Source: Solirubrobacterales bacterium
GTDB lineage: Bacteria; Actinomycetota; Thermoleophilia; Solirubrobacterales; 70-9
Reading direction: 5' to 3'
NCBI GenBank assembly: GCA_025964255.1
Contig: JAOPZF010000213.1
Location: 1 to 33,794 of the forward strand
Length of the DNA stretch: 33,794 nucleotides
Shown here: positions 21,661 to 31,985 of the stretch, one piece after another
How positions within the stretch are numbered: position 1 is the stretch's first letter
Layout of the letters: every line of letters starts with the position of its first letter
The notes under the pieces: generated by a model
Seen by the model: only the letters and a program-made list of their open reading frames with translations
What the model was told of the DNA's origin: nothing
Database searches by the model: none
Program-made: the position numbers and the translations under genes

Positions 21661-22977
21661 ATGAAGGCTTGCGTCATCGGGGCGGGGAGCTCGGGGATCG
21701 CGGCGGCGCAGGTGCTGCAGGCGCGCGGGATCGATTTCGACTGCTTCGAGAAGGGGTCGAAGGTCGGCGGCAACTGGCGCTACGAAAACGACAACGGGAT
21801 GTCGTCGGCGTACCGGTCGCTGCACATCAACACCTCGCGCCGGGTGATGGCTTTCAAATCGCTGCCGATGCCCGAGGGCTATCCGGACTATCCGGACCAC
21901 TTCCAGATGGCCGCCTACTTCGACGAAGTCGTCGACCGCTTCCGGTTGAGGGAGCGGATCGAGTTCGGCACCGAGGTGCTGAGCGTCGTCCCGGTCGACG
22001 GGAGCGCGGGGGAGTGGGACGTGACGATCAAAGGGCCCGGTGGGGAGGAGACCCGACGCTACGGCGCGGTGCTCGTCGCCAACGGTCATCACTGGGACCC
22101 ACGCTGGCCCGAACCCGCCTTCGCCGGCGCTGATGAGTTCAGCGGCGAGCAGATCCACGCCCACGAATACCGCGAGTCCGACATCGCCAAGGGCAAGCGC
22201 GTCCTCGTCCTCGGGATCGGCAACTCGGCGGTCGACATCGCGGTCGAGTCCTCACGGATCGCCGACGCGACCTTTCTGGCGACTCGCCGCGGCGCCTGGG
22301 TGATCCCCAAGTACCTCAACGGCAAGCCGGTCGACGAGATCGCCAACTCGGTCACCGGCCTCGCCCCGATCCCGGTGATGCGGGCGGTGCTGCAGCGCTC
22401 GCTGAAGGTCGCGGTCGGCAGCCCGACCGACTACGGCCTGCCGAAGCCCGACCACAAGCTGCTCGAGGCGCACCCGACCGTCTCCTCCGAGTTCCTCCCG
22501 CGACTCGGCCACGGCGACATCACCGCGAAGCCGAACATCGACCGCTTCACCGGCGGACGCGGCGTCCGCTTCGTCGACGGGACCGAGGAGGAGGTCGACC
22601 TGGTCGTCTACTGCACCGGCTACAAGATCAGCTTCCCGTTCTTCGACCCCGAGGTGCTCGCGGCGCCGGAGAACGTGCTGCCGCTCTACCGCCGCGTCGT
22701 CCCGGCCGATCGCCCCGGCCTCTACGTGATTGGCCTGGTGCAGCCGCTCGGCCCGATCATGCCGCTGGCCGAGGCGCAGTGCGAATGGGTCGCCGACCTG
22801 ATCTCAGGGCGGGCGGCGCTGCCGCCGGTGGCGACGATGGAGCGGGAGATCGCGAGCGAGGAAGAGAAGCAGCGGAAGCGGTTCGTCGCCTCTAAGCGTC
22901 ATACCGTCGAGGTTGACTTTTATCCGTATCTCCGCGAGATCCGGCGCGAGCGTAAACGGGCTGCGGCGCCGGCCTGA
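21661..22977 (+). CDS. Flavin-containing monooxygenase
   Basis: 438 residues from ATG 21661. The FAD-binding Rossmann motif is at residues 5-13 (VIGAGSSGI, GxGxxG at 7-12). The class B FMO fingerprint F-x-G-x3-H-x3-Y is complete: Phe160, Gly162, His166, Tyr170 in FSGEQIHAHEY. The NADPH-binding motif is GIGNSA at 185-190. A late YCTGYKISFPFF is the family's typical third block. The enzyme uses NADPH and O2 to oxygenate a nitrogen-, sulfur- or ketone-containing substrate in the cytosol, with substrate unknown. Its last 86 nt overlap, in antisense, the end of a leftward small membrane-protein gene. There is only a weak GGGG before the start. Confidence 0.9.
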   Translation: MKACVIGAGSSGIAAAQVLQARGIDFDCFEKGSKVGGNWRYENDNGMSSAYRSLHINTSRRVMAFKSLPMPEGYPDYPDHFQMAAYFDEVVDRFRLRERIEFGTEVLSVVPVDGSAGEWDVTIKGPGGEETRRYGAVLVANGHHWDPRWPEPAFAGADEFSGEQIHAHEYRESDIAKGKRVLVLGIGNSAVDIAVESSRIADATFLATRRGAWVIPKYLNGKPVDEIANSVTGLAPIPVMRAVLQRSLKVAVGSPTDYGLPKPDHKLLEAHPTVSSEFLPRLGHGDITAKPNIDRFTGGRGVRFVDGTEEEVDLVVYCTGYKISFPFFDPEVLAAPENVLPLYRRVVPADRPGLYVIGLVQPLGPIMPLAEAQCEWVADLISGRAALPPVATMEREIASEEEKQRKRFVASKRHTVEVDFYPYLREIRRERKRAAAPA

Positions 22978-23227
22978 CGACCCGCGTCCGGCCGCCGGGC
23001 GGGCAGTCGGGCAGCGCCCTCGCGGCACCCCCTCCATGGGGGCCGCGGCGGGGGCCACGCGGCAATTTCGGCGGCATCTTGCGCCGCTTGTTGTTGCCGC
23101 CGTCCTCGCTCTCCGTCCAGCCCTTCGAGGTGTCCTGCCTGCCCGCCCAGAAGACCAGCCAGACCGACCCGATCACGGGGATCTTCAGCACCACGATGAG
23201 AAAGAAAATCGTCCAGAACCCGCCCAC
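22892..23227 (-). CDS. Small single-pass membrane protein with basic Pro/Gly-rich tail
   Basis: 111 residues from a GTG at 23227. The N-terminus FWTIFFLIVVLKIPVIGSVW is one hydrophobic helix containing the short KIP motif. An acidic stretch (WTESEDGG) follows, then a basic Pro/Gly/Arg tail (PPKLPRGPRRGPHGGG). I recall small actinobacterial proteins with this same plan, a V-x-LKIP membrane helix and a P-R-P-HG tail, so I think the gene is real despite its length. The C-terminal 28 codons lie antisense to the monooxygenase gene, and a downstream stop may be used only because no earlier one exists. Function unknown. No ribosome-binding site is visible. Confidence 0.55.
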   Translation of the reverse strand: MGGFWTIFFLIVVLKIPVIGSVWLVFWAGRQDTSKGWTESEDGGNNKRRKMPPKLPRGPRRGPHGGGAARALPDCPPGGRTRVVRPAPQPVYARAGSRGDTDKSQPRRYDA

Positions 23228-23281
23228 GCGACAGAGTTTAGGAAATTCGCCGGGAGCCGTCGAATCGGGGTCCCCGTTCCG

Positions 23282-23794
23282 TCAGGAGTCGCGTTCCGCC
23301 GCCTCGGCGATCAGCCCGCTTCCCCAGGCGATCAGCGCTTCGGTTTCCGCCTCCTGCAGACCCTGGGCGGGATCGGTGGGGACGAGGAGAGTCGGCTCGG
23401 TCCGCTCGCGGGCCCAGCGGTAGCAACTGTCGTCGAGGTTGTCGTCGAGCCAGGCCATCGCCCGGCCGCGGCAGTACTCGTCGAGCGGGCCGAGCTTCCA
23501 GTGCGCCGAGCCGAAGCGGGCGGCCCCGTCGAAGGTGAGGTGGGGGAGTTCTGCCATCCCCAACATCTGGGGCAGGTAGAAGTTCGCTTTGTCCTCCCAG
23601 CCGGTCGCCCAGATCAGGTCGAAGTGCTCGGCCAGGCGACCCAGCCGCTCGCCGGCGCGCAGCGAGATGCAGTGGAGTGAGCCGTCGACCAGCTCGAGGC
23701 GCGCCTCCGAAGGAGGCGGCGCCTCGTCATAGCCGAACAGCGAGATGACTCCATCAACATCGACCGCGAGAAGAGGCCTCATCGGATTCCGCAT
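23282..23794 (-). CDS. HAD-fold protein (HAD domain of RNA-repair-like type)
   Basis: 170 residues (166 if the ATG at 23782 is used). LLAVDVDGVIS holds the HAD nucleophile motif D-x-D-G. LIWATGWEDKANFYLPQMLG corresponds to motif II with the W-x-x-x-AN block. AWLDDNLDD is the acidic motif IV. TLLVPTDPAQGL near the end completes the pattern of the small HAD domain first described in Swiss Army Knife RNA-repair proteins (PF18143 as I recall). Standalone members are common in actinobacteria and their substrate is unknown. The start codon lies at the edge of a 16-bp inverted repeat whose other arm covers the rpsG stop, so its expression may depend on rpsG. Confidence 0.75.
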   Translation of the reverse strand: MRNPMRPLLAVDVDGVISLFGYDEAPPPSEARLELVDGSLHCISLRAGERLGRLAEHFDLIWATGWEDKANFYLPQMLGMAELPHLTFDGAARFGSAHWKLGPLDEYCRGRAMAWLDDNLDDSCYRWARERTEPTLLVPTDPAQGLQEAETEALIAWGSGLIAEAAERDS

Positions 23795-23912
23795 GAGGCC
23801 GTGAGGACGTGGCTGGCCAGGACGCAGGAAGCGAGGAGAGGGGAGCGCACTTCAGGTGCGTGACCCGATCCGAGTGACCGAGGACGCCGCCAGGCGCGTC
23901 CTCACGGCCTCA
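23794..23912 (-). repeat. 16-bp inverted repeat joining the rpsG stop to the HAD start
   Basis: TGAGGCCGTGAGGACG at 23794-23809 is exactly inverted at 23897-23912 (CGTCCTCACGGCCTCA). In the leftward transcript the first arm begins with the rpsG stop UGA and the second ends with the A of the HAD gene's AUG. The enclosed 87 bases contain the hairpins CGCAC-TTCAG-GTGCG and 23880-23903. Confidence 0.7.
23880..23903 (-). terminator. Hairpin after rpsG, mutually exclusive with the long inverted repeat
   Basis: GAGGACGC at 23880-23887 pairs with GCGTCCTC at 23896-23903 over an 8-base loop. No T-run follows on the minus strand. The 23897-23903 segment can pair either here or with 23803-23809, so two alternative folds compete. 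Confidence 0.45.
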
Positions 23913-24380
23913 CCACCGATAATGCGCAAACGCCTTATTGGCCTGCGCCATGCGGTAGATGTCGTCCTTCCGCTTCCAGGCGCTGCCCTGCTGCTGGTTC
24001 GCGTCGAGGATCTCACCGGCCAGACGATCGGCCATCGAGTACTCGCGACGGGCGCGGGCGTACTGGACGAGCCAGCGGACGGCGAGGGTGCGGGCGCGAC
24101 GCGCGGGCACCTCGACCGGGACCTGGTAGGTCGCACCGCCGACGCGGCGGGAGCGGACCTCGAGGACCGGGGTCAGCGCTTTGACCGCCGACTCGAGGAT
24201 CTCGACCGGATCCTCGCCGCTGCGCTCGCCGACGATGGCGAGGGCGTCGTAGACGATCCGCTCGGAAAGGCTCTTCTTGCCGTCCGACATGACCTTGTTG
24301 ACCAGCTGCTGGACAAGGCGGTTGCGGTAACGGGCGTCCGGCTCGATCGGCCGGATCGTCGCTGCAGATCGGCGCGGCAT
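23910..24380 (-). CDS. rpsG: 30S ribosomal protein S7
   Basis: 156 residues, the standard length. Signature segments are LVQQLVNKVMSDGKKSLSER, ALTPVLEVRSRRVGGATYQV and VEVPARRARTLAVRWLV, ending KAFAHYRW. S7 nucleates the 30S head by binding the 3' domain of 16S rRNA and touches the E-site tRNA. Its ATG (24380) shares one base with the rpsL stop (TAATG), so the two genes are coupled. Unusually, this pair runs opposite to fusA-tuf rather than leading them. The start is unambiguous. Confidence 0.98.
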   Translation of the reverse strand: MPRRSAATIRPIEPDARYRNRLVQQLVNKVMSDGKKSLSERIVYDALAIVGERSGEDPVEILESAVKALTPVLEVRSRRVGGATYQVPVEVPARRARTLAVRWLVQYARARREYSMADRLAGEILDANQQQGSAWKRKDDIYRMAQANKAFAHYRW

Positions 24381-24775
24381 TAGGAGGCTTTCACTCCGTA
24401 GCGCGAACGGGCCTGTTTGCGGTCGCTGACGCCGGCGGCGTCGAGCGTCCCCCGGACGACCTTGTAACGGACGCCCGGCAGGTCCTTGACTCGACCACCG
24501 CGGATCAGCACGACCGAGTGCTCCTGGAGGTTGTGACCCTCGCCTGGGATGTAGGTGGTGACCTCCATCCCGTTGGTCAGCCGGACACGCGCGATCTTGC
24601 GCAGAGCCGAATTCGGCTTCTTCGGGGTGACCGTGGCGACACGGGTGCAGACGCCGCGGCGCTGAGGGGCGGCTACGCCCTTCTTGCGACCGTGGCCCGA
24701 CTTGAGGCCCGGCGTCGTGGTCTTCTTCTTCGGGCGCTTGCGGCCCTTCCTGACAAGTTGATTCGTATTAGGCAC
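24380..24775 (-). CDS. rpsL: 30S ribosomal protein S12 with 9-residue insertion
   Basis: 131 residues from a GTG at 24775 ([14 protein letters not shown]). The conserved core is intact: [45 protein letters not shown] and [12 protein letters not shown], including the lysines where streptomycin resistance arises. Compared with remembered mycobacterial and E. coli S12, about 9 residues are inserted before PQRRGVC ([10 protein letters not shown], near residues 26-35). The start lies 8 nt after a TATATT -10, so the mRNA is probably leaderless or nearly so, and no Shine-Dalgarno exists. The first 103 nt coincide with the end of an upstream membrane-protein frame. Confidence 0.97.
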   Translation of the reverse strand: MPNTNQLVRKGRKRPKKKTTTPGLKSGHGRKKGVAAPQRRGVCTRVATVTPKKPNSALRKIARVRLTNGMEVTTYIPGEGHNLQEHSVVLIRGGRVKDLPGVRYKVVRGTLDAAGVSDRKQARSRYGVKAS

Positions 24776-25440
24776 GGCCGCGCAATATAGAGCAAGCCGG
24801 ACAAGAGCATCGCCCCGGCCGCCGCGAGCTCCGCCGAGAACCCCTTTTCGAGCACCGCCGAGGCGCTTGCGAAGCGCGATGACAGCGTGCCGACGTCGAG
24901 GCCATGGGGGAGGTCGATCAGCAGTATGACCGCGGCCGACGCGGCACCGGCGACGATCGCGCCGAGCGCCGCCATCCGCGCGGCCCGCCCGCCTCGCCAT
25001 ATAAGGACCAGCCCGAGCCCCACCGCGATCGCACCCACCGGCACCAACACGTAGGAGTGCGCGTGGCCGGCGGTCTGCAGGTCGACGGTCGGGGGCGGTG
25101 CCGACTTGATTCCGCCGGGGAGGTCGACCTGTTCGCCGATCTGCACCCCGTGGTAGTCGATGAACTGGGAGATGGCGAGAAGCGCACCGCTCGCCGCCAG
25201 CACCAGGCCGATCGCCCGCCGCGGCGTCAGCACCGTCGCGGCGGCGGTCGCCGCCATCGTCGCGCCGCGCCCGAGCGCCCGCAGCCCCGCCTCGCCGGCC
25301 GCGAGCCCGCGGAAGAACCACATAAGGAGGGGGCGGAGCGCCCGGAAGAGCCAGGCCGACGCGACGCTTATCCACCCGGCAACGAAGCGCGCTACTCTCA
25401 ATGCAAGGCCCGTGACGCGAGACCCGAGCGCTGCTATCAT
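24673..25440 (-). CDS. Four-TM membrane protein overlapping rpsL
   Basis: 255 residues from ATG 25440, or 289 from a GTG at 25542, which I disfavour because the added codons are poor in G/C at third positions and cross the fusA attenuator. Four hydrophobic segments are clear: about 76-94, 130-148, 156-175 and 203-220 ([18 protein letters not shown]). A polar loop (97-129) contains [20 protein letters not shown]. The frame continues past the last helix for about 35 residues into rpsL in another frame, giving an Arg-rich tail. The natural stop may have been lost by rearrangement, or the overlap is genuine. I do not recognise the family. It lies divergent to fusA. Confidence 0.6.
   Translation of the reverse strand: MIAALGSRVTGLALRVARFVAGWISVASAWLFRALRPLLMWFFRGLAAGEAGLRALGRGATMAATAAATVLTPRRAIGLVLAASGALLAISQFIDYHGVQIGEQVDLPGGIKSAPPPTVDLQTAGHAHSYVLVPVGAIAVGLGLVLIWRGGRAARMAALGAIVAGAASAAVILLIDLPHGLDVGTLSSRFASASAVLEKGFSAELAAAGAMLLSGLLYIARPCLIRINLSGRAASARRRRPRRRASSRATVARRA
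24782..24812 (-). promoter_or_regulatory. Promoter of rpsL-rpsG with TTGCTCTATATTGC box
   Basis: The minus strand carries TTGCTCTATATTGC (24795-24782), identical over 14 bases to the box before rplJ. TATATT occupies 24789-24784, and a start 7 bases on would be within 2-3 nt of the rpsL GTG. No good -35 is present at 16-18 bp. The box lies inside the membrane-protein coding frame, where it encodes part of LLYIARP. Confidence 0.6.
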
Positions 25441-25447
25441 CGCGCGT
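25412..25447 (+). promoter_or_regulatory. Probable fusA promoter
   Basis: -35 GTGACG (25412-25417), a 17-bp spacer, and -10 TATCAT (25435-25440), with a likely start near 25447. It is the best-spaced promoter in the window, 170 nt before fusA. It overlaps the ATG of the divergent membrane-protein gene. Confidence 0.55.
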
Positions 25448-25480
25448 CGCTCAGGTCGTTTTGCCGCAGTTCGCTTCGCC

Positions 25481-25502
25481 GGGCCCTCTGGGGCCTTTTT
25501 TT
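25481..25502 (+). terminator. Intrinsic terminator (attenuator) in the fusA leader
   Basis: GGCCC (25482-25486), loop TCTG, GGGCC (25491-25495), then seven Ts (25496-25502). It lies about 35-55 nt downstream of the predicted start site and 115 nt before fusA, with no gene upstream on this strand that it could terminate. It therefore looks like a leader attenuator. AGTTCGC at 25468-25474 precedes it, as it does before the rpoB hairpin. Confidence 0.65.
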
Positions 25503-25616
25503 GCGCCGATCCCCGAGTAGCGTCGGATCGTCGCCGTTTCACGCTGAGCGACCCCGCATCACCAGCACCACCAAGACTTCACTCGAAACCAAGACTCAAC
25601 TCCCACGAACGGAACC

Positions 25617-27731
<2,115 letters not shown>

Positions 27732-27750
27732 GCACCCGAAACGGGCGTAA

Positions 27751-27790
27751 CGCCATCAACGGTCGAACCTGGCTATATTTCTCAGGTTCG
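27751..27790 (+). promoter_or_regulatory. tuf promoter with palindrome around the -10
   Basis: -10 TATATT at 27774-27779 with a weak -35 region (CGCCAT at 27751-27756, 17 bp). CGAACCTG (27764-27771) and CAGGTTCG (27783-27790) form a perfect 8-bp inverted repeat around the -10, which could be an operator or a start-site hairpin. A further leader stem GGCAG/CTGCC is at 27797-27817. Confidence 0.5.
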
Positions 27791-27888
27791 CCCGCAGGCA
27801 GGGAAAAAATCGCTGCCAGGCATCGCTCAAAAAAGTCAAGCACTTAACCCAGACAGAACCACCACTTCGAAAGGCGAAACGGTAAGAG

Positions 27889-29076
<1,188 letters not shown>

Positions 29077-29095
29077 CAGATTCCACAGCTGTTCA

Positions 29096-29119
29096 GGGGC
29101 GGGACGTGACGCCCGCCCC
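29096..29119 (+). terminator. tuf terminator, hairpin 1
   Basis: GGGGCGGG (29096-29103) pairs with CCCGCCCC (29112-29119), and CGT/ACG extends the stem inside past a bulged A. It lies 19 nt after the tuf stop. No T-run is present. Confidence 0.6.
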
Positions 29120-29122
29120 GAA

Positions 29123-29143
29123 CCGCCCCCTCGATGGGGGCGG
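29123..29143 (+). terminator. tuf terminator, hairpin 2
   Basis: CCGCCCCC (29123-29130), loop TCGAT, GGGGGCGG (29136-29143): a perfect 8-bp GC stem starting 3 nt after hairpin 1. The arms are complementary to those of hairpin 1, so alternative pairings are possible. Confidence 0.55.
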
Positions 29144-29168
29144 AGAAAACTGCAAAGACATACGACCG

Positions 29169-29205
29169 GGGCGGCGCCCCATAAGCAAGGGGCCCCGCCC
29201 TCTTT
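29169..29205 (+). terminator. Hairpin 3 before rpsJ, with TCTTT
   Basis: GGGCGGCGCCCC (29169-29180) pairs with GGGGCCCCGCCC (29189-29200) with a single mismatch, loop ATAAGCAA, followed by TCTTT. It ends 35 nt before the rpsJ GTG, so it may be the true terminator of tuf or an attenuator of the S10 operon. Confidence 0.5.
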
Positions 29206-29239
29206 GCGCCTCCAGACCGAGACGAGAAGAAAGAACCCA

Positions 29240-29560
29240 GTGGCAGCCATAGCGGCACAGAAAATCCGAATCAGGCTCAAGGCCTACGACCACGACGCGA
29301 TCGATCGCGCGGCGCGCGAGATCGTCGAGACGGCCGAGCGCACCGGCGCAACCGTGTCCGGTCCTGTGCCCCTGCCCACCGAGAAAAACGTCTACTGCGT
29401 GATCCGGTCCCCGTTCAAGGACAAGGACTCGCGTGAGCACTTCGAGATCCGCACGCACAAGCGGCTGATCGACATCCTTCAGCCCTCGCCGAAAACGGTC
29501 GACTCGCTTCAGCGTCTCGACTCGCTTCCCGCCGGCGTCGACATCGAGATCCGTCTCTAG
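29240..29560 (+). CDS. rpsJ: 30S ribosomal protein S10
   Basis: 106 residues from a GTG at 29240 ([20 protein letters not shown]). Family blocks are [40 protein letters not shown], and [20 protein letters not shown] with the conserved RTHKR-x-ID. S10 sits in the 30S head and also binds NusB/NusG in antitermination. The in-frame upstream extension to 29030 would cross three terminator hairpins, so it is rejected. AGAAAG is the nearest ribosome-binding site. This is the first gene of the S10 operon here. Confidence 0.97.
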   Translation: MAAIAAQKIRIRLKAYDHDAIDRAAREIVETAERTGATVSGPVPLPTEKNVYCVIRSPFKDKDSREHFEIRTHKRLIDILQPSPKTVDSLQRLDSLPAGVDIEIRL

Positions 29561-29567
29561 GTATCTG

Positions 29568-30197
29568 ATGGCTGCGATCCTCGGCAAGAAGCTAGGCATG
29601 ACCCAGGTCTTTCAGGAGGACGGCACCTTGCTGCCCGTCACCGTGATCGAAGCCGGTCCCTGCAAAGTCACCGCGGTCCGTGAGACCGAGCGCGACGGCT
29701 ACCAGGCCGTCCAGCTCGCCTTCGGCACGGTCAAGCAGGGCAAGCTGTCGCGGCCCGAGGAAGGCCACCTGAAAAAGGCCGGCGCCCCGCCGCTCCGCCA
29801 CCTGGTCGAGTTCCGCAACGAGGACCTCGGCGCGGAGGACAGCCCGAAGATCGGTGACGACGTCACGGTCGAGGGGTTCGAGGCCGGCCAGAAGGTGAAG
29901 GTCGCCGGCATCACGATCGGTAAAGGCTTCCAGGGCGGCATCAAGAAACACAACTTCTCCCGCGGTCCCGTCTCCCACGGTTCGCACAACGTGCGCGCCC
30001 CGGGCTCGATCGGCGCCAGCGCCTTCCCCGCCCGCGTCTTCAAAGGGATGCGGATGCCGGGCCAGATGGGCAACAAACGCCGCACCCAGCGCGGCCTTGA
30101 AATTGCCTCGATCGACGCCGACCGCAACCTGCTGCTGATCAAGGGCTCCGTCCCCGGCGCCACGAATTCGATCGTCGAGGTTCGTACCGATGCCTAA
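29568..30197 (+). CDS. rplC: 50S ribosomal protein L3
   Basis: 209 residues, normal length. It starts MAAILGKKLGMTQVFQEDGT. The central extension that reaches the peptidyl-transferase centre is KKHNFSRGPVSHGSHNVRAP and GSIGASAFPARVFKGMRMPG, then MGNKRRT. L3 helps initiate 50S assembly. The start is 7 nt after rpsJ, with only AGG near the rpsJ stop as a possible ribosome-binding site. Its last 8 nt overlap rplD. Confidence 0.98.
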   Translation: MAAILGKKLGMTQVFQEDGTLLPVTVIEAGPCKVTAVRETERDGYQAVQLAFGTVKQGKLSRPEEGHLKKAGAPPLRHLVEFRNEDLGAEDSPKIGDDVTVEGFEAGQKVKVAGITIGKGFQGGIKKHNFSRGPVSHGSHNVRAPGSIGASAFPARVFKGMRMPGQMGNKRRTQRGLEIASIDADRNLLLIKGSVPGATNSIVEVRTDA

Positions 30198-30831
30198 AGC
30201 CGCCGTCTTCGGCAAAACGACCAAAGTCGACCTGCCGAACGAGCTCTTCGATGAGCCGTTCCACCAGTCGCTGGTGCACGAGTCCGCTCGTGCCGACCTC
30301 GCCTCGCGGCGTCGGGGCACCGCCTCGACGCTGACCCGCGGCGAGGTCGCCTTCACGACCGCCAAGGCCTGGCGTCAGAAGGGGACCGGCCGTGCCCGCG
30401 TCGGCGCGCTCGGCGTGTCGAGTCGCTTCGGCGGCGGTGTCACCTTCGGTCCGAAGCCGCGTCACTACACGGTCAAGGTCAATCGCAAAGCGCGCCGTCG
30501 GGCGCTGCGTTCGGCCCTCTCGGTACACGCCGAGCGCGGCTCGGTCGCGATCCTCGACGCGACGGCCTTCGACACCCCGTCGACCAAGAACGCCGCGGAG
30601 GCGTTGGCCAAATGGGGCGGTCGCACCCCGGTCCTGATCATCGTCACCGCCGAGGAGACCGGCGCGATGAAGAGCTTCCGCAACATCCCGCGCACCACGG
30701 TGATCGAGGTCGGCGCCGCCGGCGTCGCCGACATCATCGGCGCCGCCGCGATCGTCATCTCGGAGACGGCGCTCAAGTCGTTCGAAGAGCGGCTTTCCGG
30801 CGCCGAGACGAAAGAGGAGGCGACGGCCTGA
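30190..30831 (+). CDS. rplD: 50S ribosomal protein L4
   Basis: 213 residues. The loop that lines the exit tunnel is recognisable as TTAKAWRQKGTGRARVGAL with RFGGGVTFGPKPR. The globular C-terminal part includes TPVLIIVTAEETGAMKSFRN. L4 contacts 23S domain I and, in E. coli, represses its operon. There is no sign of the macrolide-associated loop changes. It overlaps rplC by 8 nt and shares one base with rplW, and both overlaps imply coupling. A short acidic tail ends the protein. Confidence 0.97.
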   Translation: MPKAAVFGKTTKVDLPNELFDEPFHQSLVHESARADLASRRRGTASTLTRGEVAFTTAKAWRQKGTGRARVGALGVSSRFGGGVTFGPKPRHYTVKVNRKARRRALRSALSVHAERGSVAILDATAFDTPSTKNAAEALAKWGGRTPVLIIVTAEETGAMKSFRNIPRTTVIEVGAAGVADIIGAAAIVISETALKSFEERLSGAETKEEATA

Positions 30832-31124
30832 TGGACGCTCGCACGATCCTCATCCGCCCGGTGATCTCGGAGAAGTCCTACGCCCTTATCTCGGAAGGCA
30901 AGTACACCTTCCGCGTCGACGACCGCGCCCACAAGACCCAGATCGCGCAGGCGGTCGAAGAGGTCTTCAACGTCAACGTCGCCGCAGTCCGCACCGCCAA
31001 GGTGCGGTCGAAGCCGAAGCGCCGCGGCCTCACCAAAGGCCGGACCCGCGCCTGGAAGAAGGCGATGGTGCAGCTCGCCCCAGGCGAGCGGATCGAGTTG
31101 TTCGAAGGCGGACAAACCGCCTAG
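30831..31124 (+). CDS. rplW: 50S ribosomal protein L23
   Basis: 97 residues from ATG 30831, which shares its A with the rplD TGA. Blocks: ILIRPVISEKSYALISEGKY, FRVDDRAHKTQIAQAVEEVF, and VNVAAVRTAKVRSKPKRRG. L23 sits at the tunnel exit and docks trigger factor and SRP. AGAGGAGG a few bases upstream, inside the end of rplD, serves as ribosome-binding site. The longer frame to the left is a shadow of rplD. Confidence 0.97.
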   Translation: MDARTILIRPVISEKSYALISEGKYTFRVDDRAHKTQIAQAVEEVFNVNVAAVRTAKVRSKPKRRGLTKGRTRAWKKAMVQLAPGERIELFEGGQTA

Positions 31125-31136
31125 GAGATATGAGAG

Positions 31137-31985
31137 ATGCCGAACCGTAAAACGAAACCGACCAGTCCGGGCCGCCGCTTCGCGACCTACCCCCTGCGCG
31201 AGCAGGTGACCGCGAGCGAGCCGGAGCGGAAGCTGACCGAAGGCTTGAAAAAGTCCGGCGGCCGCAACGTGAACGGTCGCATCACCGCCCGTCACCGCGG
31301 CGGCGGTGCCAAGCGGCGCTACCGGAAAATCGACTTCAAGCGACTCAAGGACGGCGTGCCCGCGAAAGTCGCGACGATCGAGTACGACCCGAACCGCTCT
31401 TGCTACATCGCGCTGCTCCACTACGCCGACGGGTTCAAGGACTACATCCTCGCCCCGGCCGCGCTGAAAGTGGGGGATACCGTGAAATCGGGTCCCGAGG
31501 CCGACATCAAACCGGGCCACTCGATGGCACTCGGCGAAATGCCGACCGGCACGATCGTCCATAACGTGGAGATGATCCCCGGCCAGGGCGGCAAGATGGG
31601 CCGCTCCGCCGGCACCGCGATCCAGCTGGTGGCGAAGGAGGGCGAGATGGTCACCCTCCGCCTGCCCAGCACCGAGATGCGGCTGGTCCGCGCCGACTGC
31701 CGCGGTTCGATCGGAGTTCTTTCCAACGCAGAGCATCAGAACATGAAGGTCGGCAAGGCCGGTCGCTCGCGTCACAAGGGCAAGCGCCCGCAGAGTCGCG
31801 GTGTCGCGATGAACCCGGTCGACCATCCGCACGGCGGCGGCGAGGCCCACCACACGCCCGGCGGCCACCCGGTCACCCCGTGGGGCAAGCCCACGCTCGG
31901 TTACCGGACCCGCAAGAAGGGCAAGCAGTCCGATCGTTACATCGTCCGCGGCCGACGTCGCGGCAAGAAGAAGGGCGGCCGCTGA
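31137..31985 (+). CDS. rplB: 50S ribosomal protein L2
   Basis: 282 residues. It has [17 protein letters not shown] near the start, [20 protein letters not shown], and [20 protein letters not shown]. The peptidyl-transferase-proximal segment is [20 protein letters not shown] with the key histidine at residue 230 (E. coli His229). The GEG usual after HPHGG-G reads GEA-HH here, a small local difference. A basic tail completes the protein. L2 is needed for subunit joining. GGAG upstream of ATG 31137 is its ribosome-binding site, and it overlaps rpsS by one base. Confidence 0.98.
   Translation: MPNRKTKPTSPGRRFATYPLREQVTASEPERKLTEGLKKSGGRNVNGRITARHRGGGAKRRYRKIDFKRLKDGVPAKVATIEYDPNRSCYIALLHYADGFKDYILAPAALKVGDTVKSGPEADIKPGHSMALGEMPTGTIVHNVEMIPGQGGKMGRSAGTAIQLVAKEGEMVTLRLPSTEMRLVRADCRGSIGVLSNAEHQNMKVGKAGRSRHKGKRPQSRGVAMNPVDHPHGGGEAHHTPGGHPVTPWGKPTLGYRTRKKGKQSDRYIVRGRRRGKKKGGR

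Noticed and set aside
25441-25542. Upstream GTG start at 25542 for the four-TM membrane protein.
   Set aside because: The extra 34 codons have low G/C at third positions and overlie the fusA promoter and attenuator. ATG 25440 is simpler, though not proven.
27797-27817. GGCAG/CTGCC stem in the tuf leader as a terminator.
   Set aside because: The loop holds the A-run and no T-run follows. It may be leader structure, but not an intrinsic terminator.
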